The translations under genes were made by a program, and so were the position numbers. The notes below the pieces were generated by a model that saw only the letters and a program-made list of their open reading frames with translations, ran no database searches and was not told the DNA's origin. 64,000 bases of DNA from an uncultured Succinivibrionaceae bacterium. Lineage in GTDB: Bacteria > Pseudomonadota > Gammaproteobacteria > Enterobacterales > Succinivibrionaceae. The stretch is from NCBI GenBank assembly GCA_944390105.1, contig CALXOV010000039.1:1-64000 (forward strand). Direction: 5' to 3'. Shown piece after piece: positions 19,230-27,202 of this stretch. The number at the start of each line of letters is the position of its first letter. Position 1 is the first letter of the stretch.

Positions 19230-20324
19230 CTATTTTGCAAGTTCATGTGCAGACGTCAGGCGACGATACATGACGTCAAAGTACGGCAGCATGTGGTCAA
19301 GTGCCAGCCGATAGGCTGTGCAGAATTGATTAATGCGGGTGCCGCTACCATCGACCGTGCGGTGCTTGGGACAGCCGCCATGGCAGAATTTAAGATAGGG
19401 GCAGGCTGGGCAGGCATCAGGCAATTGCGCTTTGCCAAGTCCAAACTGCAGCTGGCGCGGCGTATTGATGATAGACAGCAGATCGCCGTGCAGCAGATTG
19501 CCTAAGCGATGCGTAGCATCCACAAAATGATCGCAGCTGTAAATGTCGCCATTTTGCTCAATGATCATTTGATCGCCGCAATAGGGTTTAAAGATGCACA
19601 AAGAGGGTTGCATCCCGGCATAGGCCATGAACCACTGTTCAATATGCTGCACAAAGATGTGCCCTACATCCTGCGGGTACCAGCGGTCAAAGATATCAAT
19701 TAAAAATTGCCCGTAGGCGGTGGCATCCACTGTGGTAGCAATGCCGGTAAGCGGGATGAACTGCAGCTGCGTGGATCCTAATTCCTTTAAAAATTGATAA
19801 ATCTTTGCGCCGTAGGCAACATTGTGCGGATGCACCACTGTCAAGGTATTAAACTCAATGCCATTGCGCTGCAGCAGCGCAATGGCGGCAACGACCTTAT
19901 CAAAAGTACCGCGTCCGCCGCGATCTAGGCGGCAGCGATCATGCAGCTCCTGCGGCCCATCAATGGAAACGCCGATTAAAAAATTATGCTCCTTAAAAAA
20001 GTCGCACCAGGCTTGATTGATGATAAGACCATTAGTCTGTAGACTGTTGTGAATGATTTTGCCGCCGGCATAACGCTGCTGCAGGGCTACGGCCTTTTTA
20101 AAGAATTCAAGACCGCACAGTGTCGGCTCGCCCCCCTGCCAAATGAAGCTGATCTCACGCTGCGGATTGTGGGCAATATACGCAGCGATATAGCGCTCAA
20201 GGACTTCATCTGACATCGAAAGGGAGTTCGAGGCGGTTTTACCGACATAAAAACAGTAGCTGCAGCGCATATTGCAGTGCGCGGCGGAGGGTTTGGCCAT
20301 CAGATAAAAAGGGCGTTGCATCAA
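19230..20324 (-). CDS. anaerobic sulfatase-maturating enzyme (radical SAM/SPASM)
   Basis: A 364-residue radical SAM enzyme that oxidises the active-site Cys or Ser of sulfatases to formylglycine without oxygen. The CX3CX2C cluster motif is C17-N-M-R-C21-S-Y-C24, followed by FYVGK; GGEPTL and the ISIDGP-like GVSIDGP segment are present. The C-terminal SPASM domain shows YCGDQMIIEQNGDIYSCDHFV and the ladder CPACPYLKFCHGGCPKHR for two auxiliary Fe-S clusters. It lies about 100 bp ahead of the symporter-sulfatase pair in the same direction. The Cys-type sulfatase next door is the evident substrate. It also indicates an anaerobic lifestyle. Confidence 0.93.
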   Translation of the reverse strand: MMQRPFYLMAKPSAAHCNMRCSYCFYVGKTASNSLSMSDEVLERYIAAYIAHNPQREISFIWQGGEPTLCGLEFFKKAVALQQRYAGGKIIHNSLQTNGLIINQAWCDFFKEHNFLIGVSIDGPQELHDRCRLDRGGRGTFDKVVAAIALLQRNGIEFNTLTVVHPHNVAYGAKIYQFLKELGSTQLQFIPLTGIATTVDATAYGQFLIDIFDRWYPQDVGHIFVQHIEQWFMAYAGMQPSLCIFKPYCGDQMIIEQNGDIYSCDHFVDATHRLGNLLHGDLLSIINTPRQLQFGLGKAQLPDACPACPYLKFCHGGCPKHRTVDGSGTRINQFCTAYRLALDHMLPYFDVMYRRLTSAHELAK

Positions 20325-20457
20325 ACTTTCTCCTGCACCAAGGTAGTCTATCTAAGATATTAAGCGTTTAGTGCGCACGGGCTTATGATCGTGATCATAG
20401 GGCGAGTAGTAGCTTGATTGCTATACTCCATGCATCTTTTTAGCATGGGTAGTAACG

Positions 20458-21267
20458 ATGAGTTTAGCCATCATCTGTTTTTTATTGGGCTGCGGCGTTT
20501 TTACCAATGTCATGTCGGCGCTGTTTGGCATCGGCGGTGGCGTGCTGATGGTGCCATTGCTGATGACTGTGTTCCCTCAGTTTTCCCTGCAGATGGTCGC
20601 TGCCACTTCTTTGTCGATAGTAATTGGTTCTGCGCTCATTAATTTAACTTATTTTATTCGCCAGAAAATTGCGATCAGTTATAAGGGGCTGCTACTGTGG
20701 TCCGGCGGCATGATTATTGGGGTGCAAGGCGGTTTTGAGTTAAGCTTCATTTTTCCGCCATTCATGATTGTCGGCATTTTCGTGACCACGATGTTGCTGC
20801 TTTCCATTAAAACTTTTCTTAAATTAAAGCGCAAAGGCGCAGAAAAACCGGATGCGGCAGTAAATCGTCGCGATTTGGCCAAAGGAACGGTGTTCTGCAC
20901 GCTAGGGGGCTTGATCGCCGGCATTACCGGCATTGGCGGCGGCTCAATCATGGCTCCGCTTGTCAATCAATTATCCTTCGTGAAGCAGCCGCAGGTAGCG
21001 GTCTATACTAATTACATGATGGTGATAGGCGGCATCGGCAGTTTGTATGGTTATTTGACCAAACCCTGCCAACCGATGCTGGAGCATACGCTGCAGGTGG
21101 GCTACGTCAACTTCACCTTGGTGGGCATAGTGTTGCTAGGCTCATTTTTGATGAGCTTCATCACCATGAAAATTCGCGGTAAATTGAAAAAGCGTACGGC
21201 AGATTTTCTCTTGGGGATCATCCTGTTGCTGGTAGCTGGTTATACTTTAGCTGTATACCTGTACTAA
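20458..21267 (+). CDS. TauE/SafE-family sulfite/organosulfonate exporter
   Basis: A 269-residue membrane protein with about eight TM segments and the two internally repeated TauE/SafE motifs FGIGGGVLMVP (about residue 25) and GIGGGSIMAPL (about 160). The family moves sulfite, sulfoacetate or other small anions across the inner membrane. It is divergent from the sulfatase-maturase operon with 130 bp between starts. A plausible role is removing sulfur anions released by intracellular desulfation, but this is contextual inference. The start at 20458 (GTAACG upstream) is the first ATG at the start of TM1. Confidence 0.85.
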   Translation: MSLAIICFLLGCGVFTNVMSALFGIGGGVLMVPLLMTVFPQFSLQMVAATSLSIVIGSALINLTYFIRQKIAISYKGLLLWSGGMIIGVQGGFELSFIFPPFMIVGIFVTTMLLLSIKTFLKLKRKGAEKPDAAVNRRDLAKGTVFCTLGGLIAGITGIGGGSIMAPLVNQLSFVKQPQVAVYTNYMMVIGGIGSLYGYLTKPCQPMLEHTLQVGYVNFTLVGIVLLGSFLMSFITMKIRGKLKKRTADFLLGIILLLVAGYTLAVYLY

Positions 21268-21296
21268 GGCTGCAAGCTGTACGGAAGGGGGTTAAG

Positions 21297-21404
21297 ATGG
21301 GATTTACGCCTGAGGATTGTCGCGAGTGCGAGGTATTTACGCTAAACGCCTTAGAGAAAGGGTGCTCCGTGTACGATCAAGGCGACACTGCGCTGCAGTT
21401 CTAA
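21297..21404 (+). CDS. possible 35-aa Cys-containing small protein
   Basis: An ATG preceded by GAAGGGGG opens a 35-codon frame reading MGFTPEDCRECEVFTLNALE and ending TAA. It contains a CxxC pair and a third cysteine, so could be a small metal-binding protein. It lies 30 bp after TauE and may be co-transcribed. No family is recognised; size makes this tentative. Confidence 0.35.
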   Translation: MGFTPEDCRECEVFTLNALEKGCSVYDQGDTALQF

Positions 21405-21581
21405 TCTGTGGCTTTCCAACATTAGAATACTTACTAATCTATCTTTAGGCCCTTTCTAATTAGCAGCATTTCCCTTCCCAATATCTCACCACAATCTCCC
21501 CCTCGTTTCAGGCAGGGAGAGGCACTTCGTTGTCTCTTATTCTATAACGAAGCAGGGAGAAATCAAAATGTTTTTCCTATA
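21405..21581. other. non-coding, possible element boundary
   Basis: No gene seen. Holds the arms CTTCGTT and AACGAAG, each flanked by GCAGGGAGA copies in direct orientation (about 21513 and 21551). This lies where the chromosomal catabolic genes give way to plasmid-like genes, so it could mark an end of the element. No tRNA is seen. Confidence 0.3.
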
Positions 21582-21737
21582 TAAAACAAAACCGCCGGAT
21601 AACTTGAACGCTATCCGGCGGCATTGCTCAAAATCAATTTGATTGGTTTTAGCTGTTACCAGCAGCCAAAACCGAAAGAGTTGATTACGACAAACTGAAT
21701 TTTTGCGTAATTAAACCCGCTCCAACGGGTCTAATTC
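21582..21737 (-). ncRNA. candidate structured RNA upstream of the rep-like gene
   Basis: Read on the minus strand this stretch contains four successive stems: ACCCG/CGGGT (21715-21730), ATTACG/CGTAAT (21684-21711), a 10-bp stem with one G-U pair (21646-21655 with 21663-21672), and a 10-bp perfect GC-rich stem (21592-21601 with 21612-21621) followed by TTTTGTTTTAT, a strong rho-independent terminator. No reading frame fits. A TAGAAT -10-like box lies at its 5' end. It is transcribed away from, and starts 60 bp upstream of, the rep-like gene. It could be a small regulatory RNA controlling replication, or the 3' end of a longer minus transcript. Confidence 0.55.
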
Positions 21738-21795
21738 TATCACAAAAATTCGGTTACAGGCACTTTTTTACTTTTAAAAATGTGAAATATACCGA

Positions 21796-22791
21796 ATGGA
21801 AGACATAAGCCTGACGCGCTTGGGCAAGCTGTATGCAGAAGATTTAAAAGCCTTAGCAGGTGAGAGCTGCACGACAAAGCTTGTTTATGCGCAATTAACA
21901 TCGCTGACGGAGTGCTCTTATGCCAAAAAGCACTTTGGTCAAATATCACTTACTACTGCTCAGATTTCAGAATTTATGGGCGGTTATTTATCGCCACGCA
22001 TGATCCGCAGACAGCTGAATTTAATAGCAGCAAGATTTCCCAATCAATACCAAGAGCGCAAGCAGGGCAAACACTGCTTAATAAAACTGCGCCGTGCTGA
22101 AAAGCCTAAAAAGTTTAAATTGATATTTACTCTAGGAAACCAAGCTGAGCTGCAGGCCCCGTCCATGATTTTACTTGTCTCAGTTCTGCTCGATAAGGCG
22201 GCATTTAATTACCGGGGCGGAGACAACTTCGCGGTTTCAGCAAGCCAGCTTACCGATATCGCGGCCGAAATAGGGGTTTCCCAAAAGACAATTTGCAGCC
22301 ATCTGCGAACTTTGCAGAAGTTAAATCTGATAGTTCCGCTTTCCGGCTGCAGTGATTTAACAGGGACTGAAATATTAAAGCAAGGTTTTAATTTCAGCAC
22401 TGAAGTCTTTGGTGAATACTCAAGTAAAGTCAAATTAACCCGCAGCCGCAAATGCGAACAGTTGGTTCAGCAGCGCAGATACTCAGTTAAAAATCGGCAA
22501 ATTGTACGCAGTGACCGTTCATTTTCGCAATCAGATCCCGCTCGCCGGGAAATTAAAAATCGCCTTAGCCAAGGCTTTGCTGAACAGCCTATTTTAGCGG
22601 CAGAGAAGCCTAGAGCTGCTGCAGAGACAGCATCACTTCCAGATCTGAAAAGCAGTCAGCGCGCTTTGGATGCGGCTATATCAGAGCTTAAAGCCTTGTA
22701 CGGTAATACAGGCTCTCCGCATTCATTTTATCAGCCTTGGAGTTTCCCACAATCACAGCATAACAGGGGGTGGTACATGGGAAATTATTAG
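21796..22791 (+). CDS. winged-helix DNA-binding protein, candidate replication initiator
   Basis: A 331-residue basic protein with two apparent helix-turn-helix regions: about 55-80 (LTTAQISEFMGGYLSPRMIRRQL) and about 155-185 (SASQLTDIAAEIGVSQKTICSHLRTLQKL). The C-terminal third is low-complexity and polar. Tandem winged helices are seen in plasmid initiators and in replisome-loading proteins, and its place at the head of a plasmid-like block next to repeat arrays and a candidate antisense RNA supports a replication role. No strong family signature is visible, so a transcription regulator is an alternative. No clear ribosome site precedes the ATG. Confidence 0.5.
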   Translation: MEDISLTRLGKLYAEDLKALAGESCTTKLVYAQLTSLTECSYAKKHFGQISLTTAQISEFMGGYLSPRMIRRQLNLIAARFPNQYQERKQGKHCLIKLRRAEKPKKFKLIFTLGNQAELQAPSMILLVSVLLDKAAFNYRGGDNFAVSASQLTDIAAEIGVSQKTICSHLRTLQKLNLIVPLSGCSDLTGTEILKQGFNFSTEVFGEYSSKVKLTRSRKCEQLVQQRRYSVKNRQIVRSDRSFSQSDPARREIKNRLSQGFAEQPILAAEKPRAAAETASLPDLKSSQRALDAAISELKALYGNTGSPHSFYQPWSFPQSQHNRGWYMGNY

Positions 22792-22801
22792 CCATGACTT
22801 C

Positions 22802-22846
22802 GGAAATTTTTGGTTCGGCTTTTATAACAGCCGGGAAATTTTTGGT
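22802..22846. repeat. two 13-bp direct repeats, 32-bp period
   Basis: GGAAATTTTTGGT occurs exactly at 22802-22814 and 22834-22846, and GGGAAATTATT lies just upstream at about 22779. A 32-bp period puts the copies on the same helix face. Position right after the rep-like gene suggests iterons or an operator. Confidence 0.5.
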
Positions 22847-22923
22847 CGCTCTATATAAATAGAAAGATCGATTTATAGAAAACTTTATTTAAACCGCGAT
22901 GCAACGCAGCGAGGTTGTGGGAA

Positions 22924-23418
22924 ATGCAGATATCCAAAATACCGCACAAGACAGAATTGCACCTTGAGCGCTATTTCAATGTAAGCGCCAAGCTTAAAGA
23001 TCTGTGTCGAGCTTATGTGCCTGGCACAAAATTCAGATCCGGTTTAGAGCTGCTTTCGTACCTGTCACTCTTAAGCAAGATCTGCGATCTGCTTTCTGAG
23101 CTTTACTTGGATTTAAGCAGCAGCAACGCCAGTGCTGCTGATAACATTTTGAGCAGCTTTAAAGGCTTATCAAAGGATGAAATATTGGCAGATCTGCAGC
23201 ACAAGCGTGACAGCCTGCAGAAGACGCTTAACGATACTGTCATGCTCACAGCGGGGCTCATTGAGGAGGGCATGGACGTTACCGGCTATAAAGACGAATT
23301 TTTAATTGAGCAGGAGCTTGCCTCGCCATCTCAGCTTAAATCGTCAGCTGGAAGCGATTTATCTGATCCTGACGCTGGGGACGACGTATGCGCCGATCTG
23401 CTTTATTACAGCGCATAG
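22924..23418 (+). CDS. hypothetical protein, mostly helical
   Basis: Not recognised. About 164 residues, largely alpha-helical, with a Leu-rich stretch (about 40-65: SYLSLLSKICDLLSELYLDLSSS) and an acidic tail. No membrane segment or signal peptide. I chose the ATG at 22924 because GAGG sits nine bases upstream; a TTG at 22915 is the only upstream alternative. The 3' end of the frame runs into the first unit of the 98-bp repeat array, so its last residues are shared with that repeat. Confidence 0.6.
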   Translation: MQISKIPHKTELHLERYFNVSAKLKDLCRAYVPGTKFRSGLELLSYLSLLSKICDLLSELYLDLSSSNASAADNILSSFKGLSKDEILADLQHKRDSLQKTLNDTVMLTAGLIEEGMDVTGYKDEFLIEQELASPSQLKSSAGSDLSDPDAGDDVCADLLYYSA

Positions 23419-23642
23419 GGAGGTATGCTCCGCAATGTATATAACAGCACAGCAGCTGAAAAACACATTTGCCGCCGCAGGTGTTGAACAAGATCTGCTT
23501 ATTACAGCGCATAGAGGGGTATGCTCCGCTATATACATAACAGCACTGCGTATGAAAATATCGCATGCTTCAGCTGAAATTGAGCATGGACTGCTTATTA
23601 CAGCGCATAGGGAGGTATGCTCCGCAATATATATAACAGCAC
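23395..23642. repeat. three ~54-bp repeats at 98-bp period with hairpin core
   Basis: Units at 23395-23450, 23492-23546 and 23590-23642 share CTGCTTATTACAGCGCATAG, then a GGTATGCTCCGC core and TATAACAGCAC. Each core can fold as GCATA/TATGC. Degenerate half-units (TATATAACAGCAG, TTCAGCGCATAGG) follow to 23735. A frame through them reads a repeated peptide, but the DNA is conserved at third positions too. This looks like an iteron, centromere or regulatory array directly ahead of the gene at 23758. A single GGTATGCTCCGCAA copy recurs at 43923-43936. Confidence 0.65.
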
Positions 23643-23757
23643 AGCTGTGCTTTTTCAGCTTAAATCAGCTTCAAACCCTTTATATAACAGCAGAGCCCAG
23701 GCTGTGCTGTTATGCATGTATATTTCAGCGCATAGGCAAACACGGCAGGAGGAGATT

Positions 23758-24435
23758 ATGATTGCACAGAGCCAAGCTTTGGGCAGAACAAGGAAAACCT
23801 TATCAGAGCTGATTTCCGCTCAGGCACAGAAGCGTAATGCAGATATTCAGGAACTTTATGACGAGGAAGATCTGACCGAGCTCTTTACCGAAATAAAGCA
23901 CACGTCTTTAGGTACAGATCTAGATGTCATAAAAATGATTTTGTTTATACATGCCAAGAGACTGAAAGATCAGCTCATGAATGAGGCTTTTGCGGAAGCT
24001 AAAAAGCGCGGATCGTTCTTCGCATTTACGGTAAACCTTTCATGGCGTAAAGATCCTTTAAACTTCACTGCTAAAATCATAAACGAGCCTGAGCAAAGCG
24101 GCAGACCGGACGGGATTTATTGGTGTCAAAGAAAGGGGCGTAAAGTTCAAGGCAAGGTGGTTTATTTCTACGAGCGCCTCATTAATCCTAAAGGTGATTT
24201 TGAATATCCGGCCAGAGCATTTAAGGGGGCACGCGACTGGGAGCTTGAGCTGATTATCAAATACGAAAAGCGCTTTGCCATGATCCGCAAACTGCTGTCG
24301 GGCATTGCCGATATTCAGCGCCGCAGCTTTGCCATGCTCAAGCATTATGAAAAGTGGATTGCGGAGAGCGGTGGAAGCGATTCCGGCAACGCTGGCGAGC
24401 AGGTTCCTAATGAACTGCTTGAAGCCCTAAATTAA
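23758..24435 (+). CDS. hypothetical protein, 225 aa
   Basis: Not recognised with confidence. The ATG at 23758 has a near-perfect AGGAGGAG six bases upstream, much better than the upstream in-frame start inside the repeat array. The protein is soluble and charged: an N-terminal helical part (about 1-75), a middle beta-rich part (about 80-150, SWRKDPLNFTAKI, GIYWCQRKGRKVQGKVVYFYERL) and a basic helical C-terminus. Such proteins of about 225 residues are found in integrative conjugative elements (AcaB/DUF1845-like), but the match is only impressionistic. A hairpin follows the stop. Confidence 0.6.
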   Translation: MIAQSQALGRTRKTLSELISAQAQKRNADIQELYDEEDLTELFTEIKHTSLGTDLDVIKMILFIHAKRLKDQLMNEAFAEAKKRGSFFAFTVNLSWRKDPLNFTAKIINEPEQSGRPDGIYWCQRKGRKVQGKVVYFYERLINPKGDFEYPARAFKGARDWELELIIKYEKRFAMIRKLLSGIADIQRRSFAMLKHYEKWIAESGGSDSGNAGEQVPNELLEALN

Positions 24436-24457
24436 GCCTCTTTTAAGCGTCATTTAA

Positions 24458-24484
24458 GCCCCCTGTATGCTGAAGCTAGGGGGC
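24458..24484 (+). terminator. hairpin after the 23758 gene, possible terminator
   Basis: GCCCCCT and AGGGGGC form a 7-bp GC-rich stem with a 13-nt loop, 22 bp after the stop. The following ATAACTGCAAAAATCT is a poor U-tract, so termination may be partial. Confidence 0.5.
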
Positions 24485-24598
24485 ATAACTGCAAAAATCT
24501 GTCAGCGAGTCTTAAAACAGCCAATCTTGCCCCAACTTGCCGCGTACAGCGCTTCTTCGGCTGTCATACTGCGCCTGTTTTAAAGCAAAGGATATTTC

Positions 24599-25075
24599 AT
24601 GATAGAAAGAGCAGCGCCTTTCCCTAAGAGCCCTTTTACTGCAGCTCAAAGGCCGCCATCTGTTAACACTTGGATACGACCGCTGCGTGCGGCTGCGTTC
24701 AAGCCCGCTGACGGCATGGAGCCAGAGCCGGAGATCTTAGGGTGGCGGGAGCTGAACTGTCTTTGCATGGAAGATCCTGAAGTGAGATTTGTCAGGATGC
24801 TGGTGCCGGAAACGTCGGATGGTTATCAAGCACGAAAATACCTGTATAGGAAAATGCTGAAGGCACCGAAATCGCTGCAGCCGCTTAGCGGTTTAACAGC
24901 GTTAGGTGCCTTTAAGTTTTCCTTTTACTGCACCTTCATGCGTGATGGCAAGCCGTCACTGTTAGGCTGCATCAGCGATGAAATCTCACCTCAGTTGCTA
25001 AAGCCCGGCACACCGGAAAGTGCGCAGGCTTGGCAGGCTTTTACCGCAAGATGCCGGTTATACAGAATCTACTAA
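24599..25075 (+). CDS. hypothetical protein, 158 aa
   Basis: Not recognised. Soluble, with a proline-rich N-terminus and several cysteines in the C-terminal half. The ATG is well supported by AAGGA nine bases upstream. It stands alone between the hairpin at 24458 and the five-gene operon starting 33 bp downstream, and may be its first gene. No motif beyond overall composition is visible. Confidence 0.55.
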   Translation: MIERAAPFPKSPFTAAQRPPSVNTWIRPLRAAAFKPADGMEPEPEILGWRELNCLCMEDPEVRFVRMLVPETSDGYQARKYLYRKMLKAPKSLQPLSGLTALGAFKFSFYCTFMRDGKPSLLGCISDEISPQLLKPGTPESAQAWQAFTARCRLYRIY

Positions 25076-25108
25076 CCGACATAATGCTTATGTTGAAAAG
25101 AGGGTTAT

Positions 25109-26326
25109 ATGAAACTCAGAAAATCCAAGCAGGCAGTCAACAGTGAAGTGCAAAAAGATACGCGGCAGAATTTAAGCTCTGCAGTCGAATCAAAAAACCG
25201 CCATTTAAAACGCAACATCACAGCCATAGTCTCTGCAGCGGTTATATTAACTTGCGGCGGCGCTGGGATCTTAAGTTATCAGCTGTCACATGAGTTTGAT
25301 CTTAGAGCAGAGCTTATTTGCAAAGAACTGTCTCAGCACCAAGTTAAGGTAGAGTACATGCCGGAAGAAACCGGCTGGCTGTTTTTCAGAAAACAGGGTG
25401 TATTTACCATATCGGGAAAACTGCAGAACGATGAAGATTATAAGAGTGAACTGGCTCTTGAAGCCTATGTGCTCCCCTCAAAGCTGGAAGCTGAAATTAA
25501 ATTACCGGCAGACGGGCATCCGGCAATTAAGCAGCTTAGAGAGCTGGGCGTTAAATCCATCTTTCTTGATGCAGACTTTAATGAAGCCAAACTGCAGTTC
25601 CGCTCAGAATCAGATCATCCGTTTGACAAAAAGATGGCTGAATTTGGCGGGCAAGTCAGCACCGCAGGCGTTATGGGCATAATGGATATTCCATATAACA
25701 GCAACACCTCAGCACCGCTGGCGCTGACGGTAGGAGCAACTGAAATAACGTACATCCCGGACTTTTATCCGGCAGCAAAAGTAAAGCTGGGAGAGCTGAC
25801 CTATACCGCACCGGCAGTCAGTTTTCTGCAAACTGCAGATTTGACCGCACCGCTGTTTTCAATTCTCCAAATCGGGAAAATCTCAGTATCAGCAGGAGCG
25901 CAGGCATACCAGTTTAATAACTTGAAGTTAGAGCGCAGTCTCATTGAGTCCGGGAACAAGGAGCATAATGATTTCAGCGTTTACCTAGGCCCTGATAAGA
26001 CTATGGGCTCGGTTGAGCTTGATGGGGAGAATTTACCTTTGGGCGCTGATCCGAATCCGGAAACGCTGACGGGACAGTATGTGCTCAATTTAAACGGCGC
26101 AGTTTTCACGGAGCTTGATCATCCGATCTTCACTGCACTGCTTAAACAAGGCTTCGTCACCAAGACTGAGGACAAAGTCACTGCCAATATTGATGTGGCA
26201 AAAGGGCAGACCAAACTCAACGGCAAACCTTTTGATTTAGATCATTTCATGCGCGGTGTTTTGACTGATTCACCGGATGCTCCGGCTGTTCCTAAAGCCG
26301 CGGCCCCAATGATTAGAGCGCAGTAA
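25109..26326 (+). CDS. membrane-anchored DUF945/YdgA-like protein
   Basis: A 405-residue protein with a basic cytoplasmic N-terminus (about 1-36), one TM segment (about 37-58, ITAIVSAAVILTCGGAGILSY) and a large periplasmic part of alternating strands. The topology and the repeated beta pattern (for example FTISGKLQNDEDYKSELALEAYV) recall DUF945/YdgA and AsmA-like periplasmic proteins. Such proteins are linked to envelope or surface functions, but no biochemical role can be assigned. GAGG precedes the start. It leads a run of four tightly spaced genes (25109-27867), two of whose products also have TM segments. Confidence 0.55.
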   Translation: MKLRKSKQAVNSEVQKDTRQNLSSAVESKNRHLKRNITAIVSAAVILTCGGAGILSYQLSHEFDLRAELICKELSQHQVKVEYMPEETGWLFFRKQGVFTISGKLQNDEDYKSELALEAYVLPSKLEAEIKLPADGHPAIKQLRELGVKSIFLDADFNEAKLQFRSESDHPFDKKMAEFGGQVSTAGVMGIMDIPYNSNTSAPLALTVGATEITYIPDFYPAAKVKLGELTYTAPAVSFLQTADLTAPLFSILQIGKISVSAGAQAYQFNNLKLERSLIESGNKEHNDFSVYLGPDKTMGSVELDGENLPLGADPNPETLTGQYVLNLNGAVFTELDHPIFTALLKQGFVTKTEDKVTANIDVAKGQTKLNGKPFDLDHFMRGVLTDSPDAPAVPKAAAPMIRAQ

Positions 26327-26339
26327 GAGAGAAACAAAG

Positions 26340-26618
26340 ATGGCGGCTGATTCAACATTTTGGAAAAAGCTGAACAGCGTTTTATCGGGACATGAGCTGG
26401 GGCTGTTTTTAACAGCCGGAGCTCTGTTGATGATCTGCTTTACTGCCTACATGATGTTTGAGCGCTATGCGACGCTGGCAGAGCATTGCGCTAAGCTGCA
26501 GCAGGAAAATGGCGAGCTTAGAACCATGCTTAATGTAGAAGCGCTGACTGAAAAAGCAGATCAAGACAAGGTAGCCCGCTACCGTGAATTTCTGCTTAAA
26601 AAGTACAGCGAGAAATGA
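26340..26618 (+). CDS. small bitopic membrane protein with coiled coil
   Basis: 92 residues: a TM segment (about 20-40, LGLFLTAGALLMICFTAYMMF) followed by a heptad-like helix (about 45-85, LAEHCAKLQQENGELRTML). It resembles small division or secretion scaffold proteins in layout only. It starts 13 bp after the previous gene, with AGAGAG upstream, and overlaps the next gene by four bases, so it is part of an operon. Confidence 0.6.
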   Translation: MAADSTFWKKLNSVLSGHELGLFLTAGALLMICFTAYMMFERYATLAEHCAKLQQENGELRTMLNVEALTEKADQDKVARYREFLLKKYSEK

Positions 26619-27202
26619 TGAAAAAGCCTAAGTCTGAATTTCGGAAACAGGCTTGGGCTATACTGATTTTATTTAAGCTTTTAGGAAAACGGCACATGAC
26701 ACCGCGTACTAAAATCCTGCATGAACTGTATGCAGAAGATGATTTGGGCGTAACTGAATATATGGCGATTAACCTGCACACCTTGTGCTATGAAAAGCTT
26801 AATCAAGATGAGGCAGAATCCCCGGAGCAGGCTTTATACCGTGAGCGCTTATGCCTTGATTTGCAGATCTCCGAAGATCTTTATCTGGATTTAATCAGCC
26901 GGTCTTTTCGGCGCAAAATAGAAATTTCAAACTTCAGCGCAGAGGAGATCAGAATGTTGAGCAGACATCTTGCTGATGATTTGCAGGTTCAGGAAATCCC
27001 CAGAATAACAAACTTCGTGCAGGAAAATTTCACCAGGTTCTTTGATGCTGCGCTCGCGCATTTCAGCCAGATGCGCGTTCCCTTGGAACAGACAATACAC
27101 TGCCGCCTGTACTGGAAGGAGTCAATAGAAGAAGTGGCGCAGCGGCTGAAAAAGCGCTTGGGCGCGAACTTGCTTCAGCTTGCAGAAACGAGAAAATCAT
27201 GA
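26615..27202 (+). CDS. hypothetical soluble protein, 195 aa
   Basis: Not recognised. Helical, charged, no TM or signal peptide. It overlaps the membrane coiled-coil gene upstream by four bases (ATGA) and the TM gene downstream in the same way, so translation is coupled and the three products are probably made in fixed ratio. The leucine pattern in the first 40 residues (AWAILILFKLLGK) may form an amphipathic helix. Confidence 0.55.
   Translation: MMKKPKSEFRKQAWAILILFKLLGKRHMTPRTKILHELYAEDDLGVTEYMAINLHTLCYEKLNQDEAESPEQALYRERLCLDLQISEDLYLDLISRSFRRKIEISNFSAEEIRMLSRHLADDLQVQEIPRITNFVQENFTRFFDAALAHFSQMRVPLEQTIHCRLYWKESIEEVAQRLKKRLGANLLQLAETRKS

Noticed and set aside
23395..23735. CRISPR array
   Set aside because: Only three long repeats at 98-bp spacing, imperfect and with hairpin cores; spacers are not uniform in the CRISPR size range and no cas gene is present.
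23306..23761. 151-codon frame through the repeat array giving a repeated peptide (LLITAHREVCSAIYITA)
   Set aside because: It overlaps a better gene at its start and the gene at 23758 at its end, lacks a ribosome site, and the DNA units differ by indels and third-position conservation that fit a DNA repeat better than a protein.
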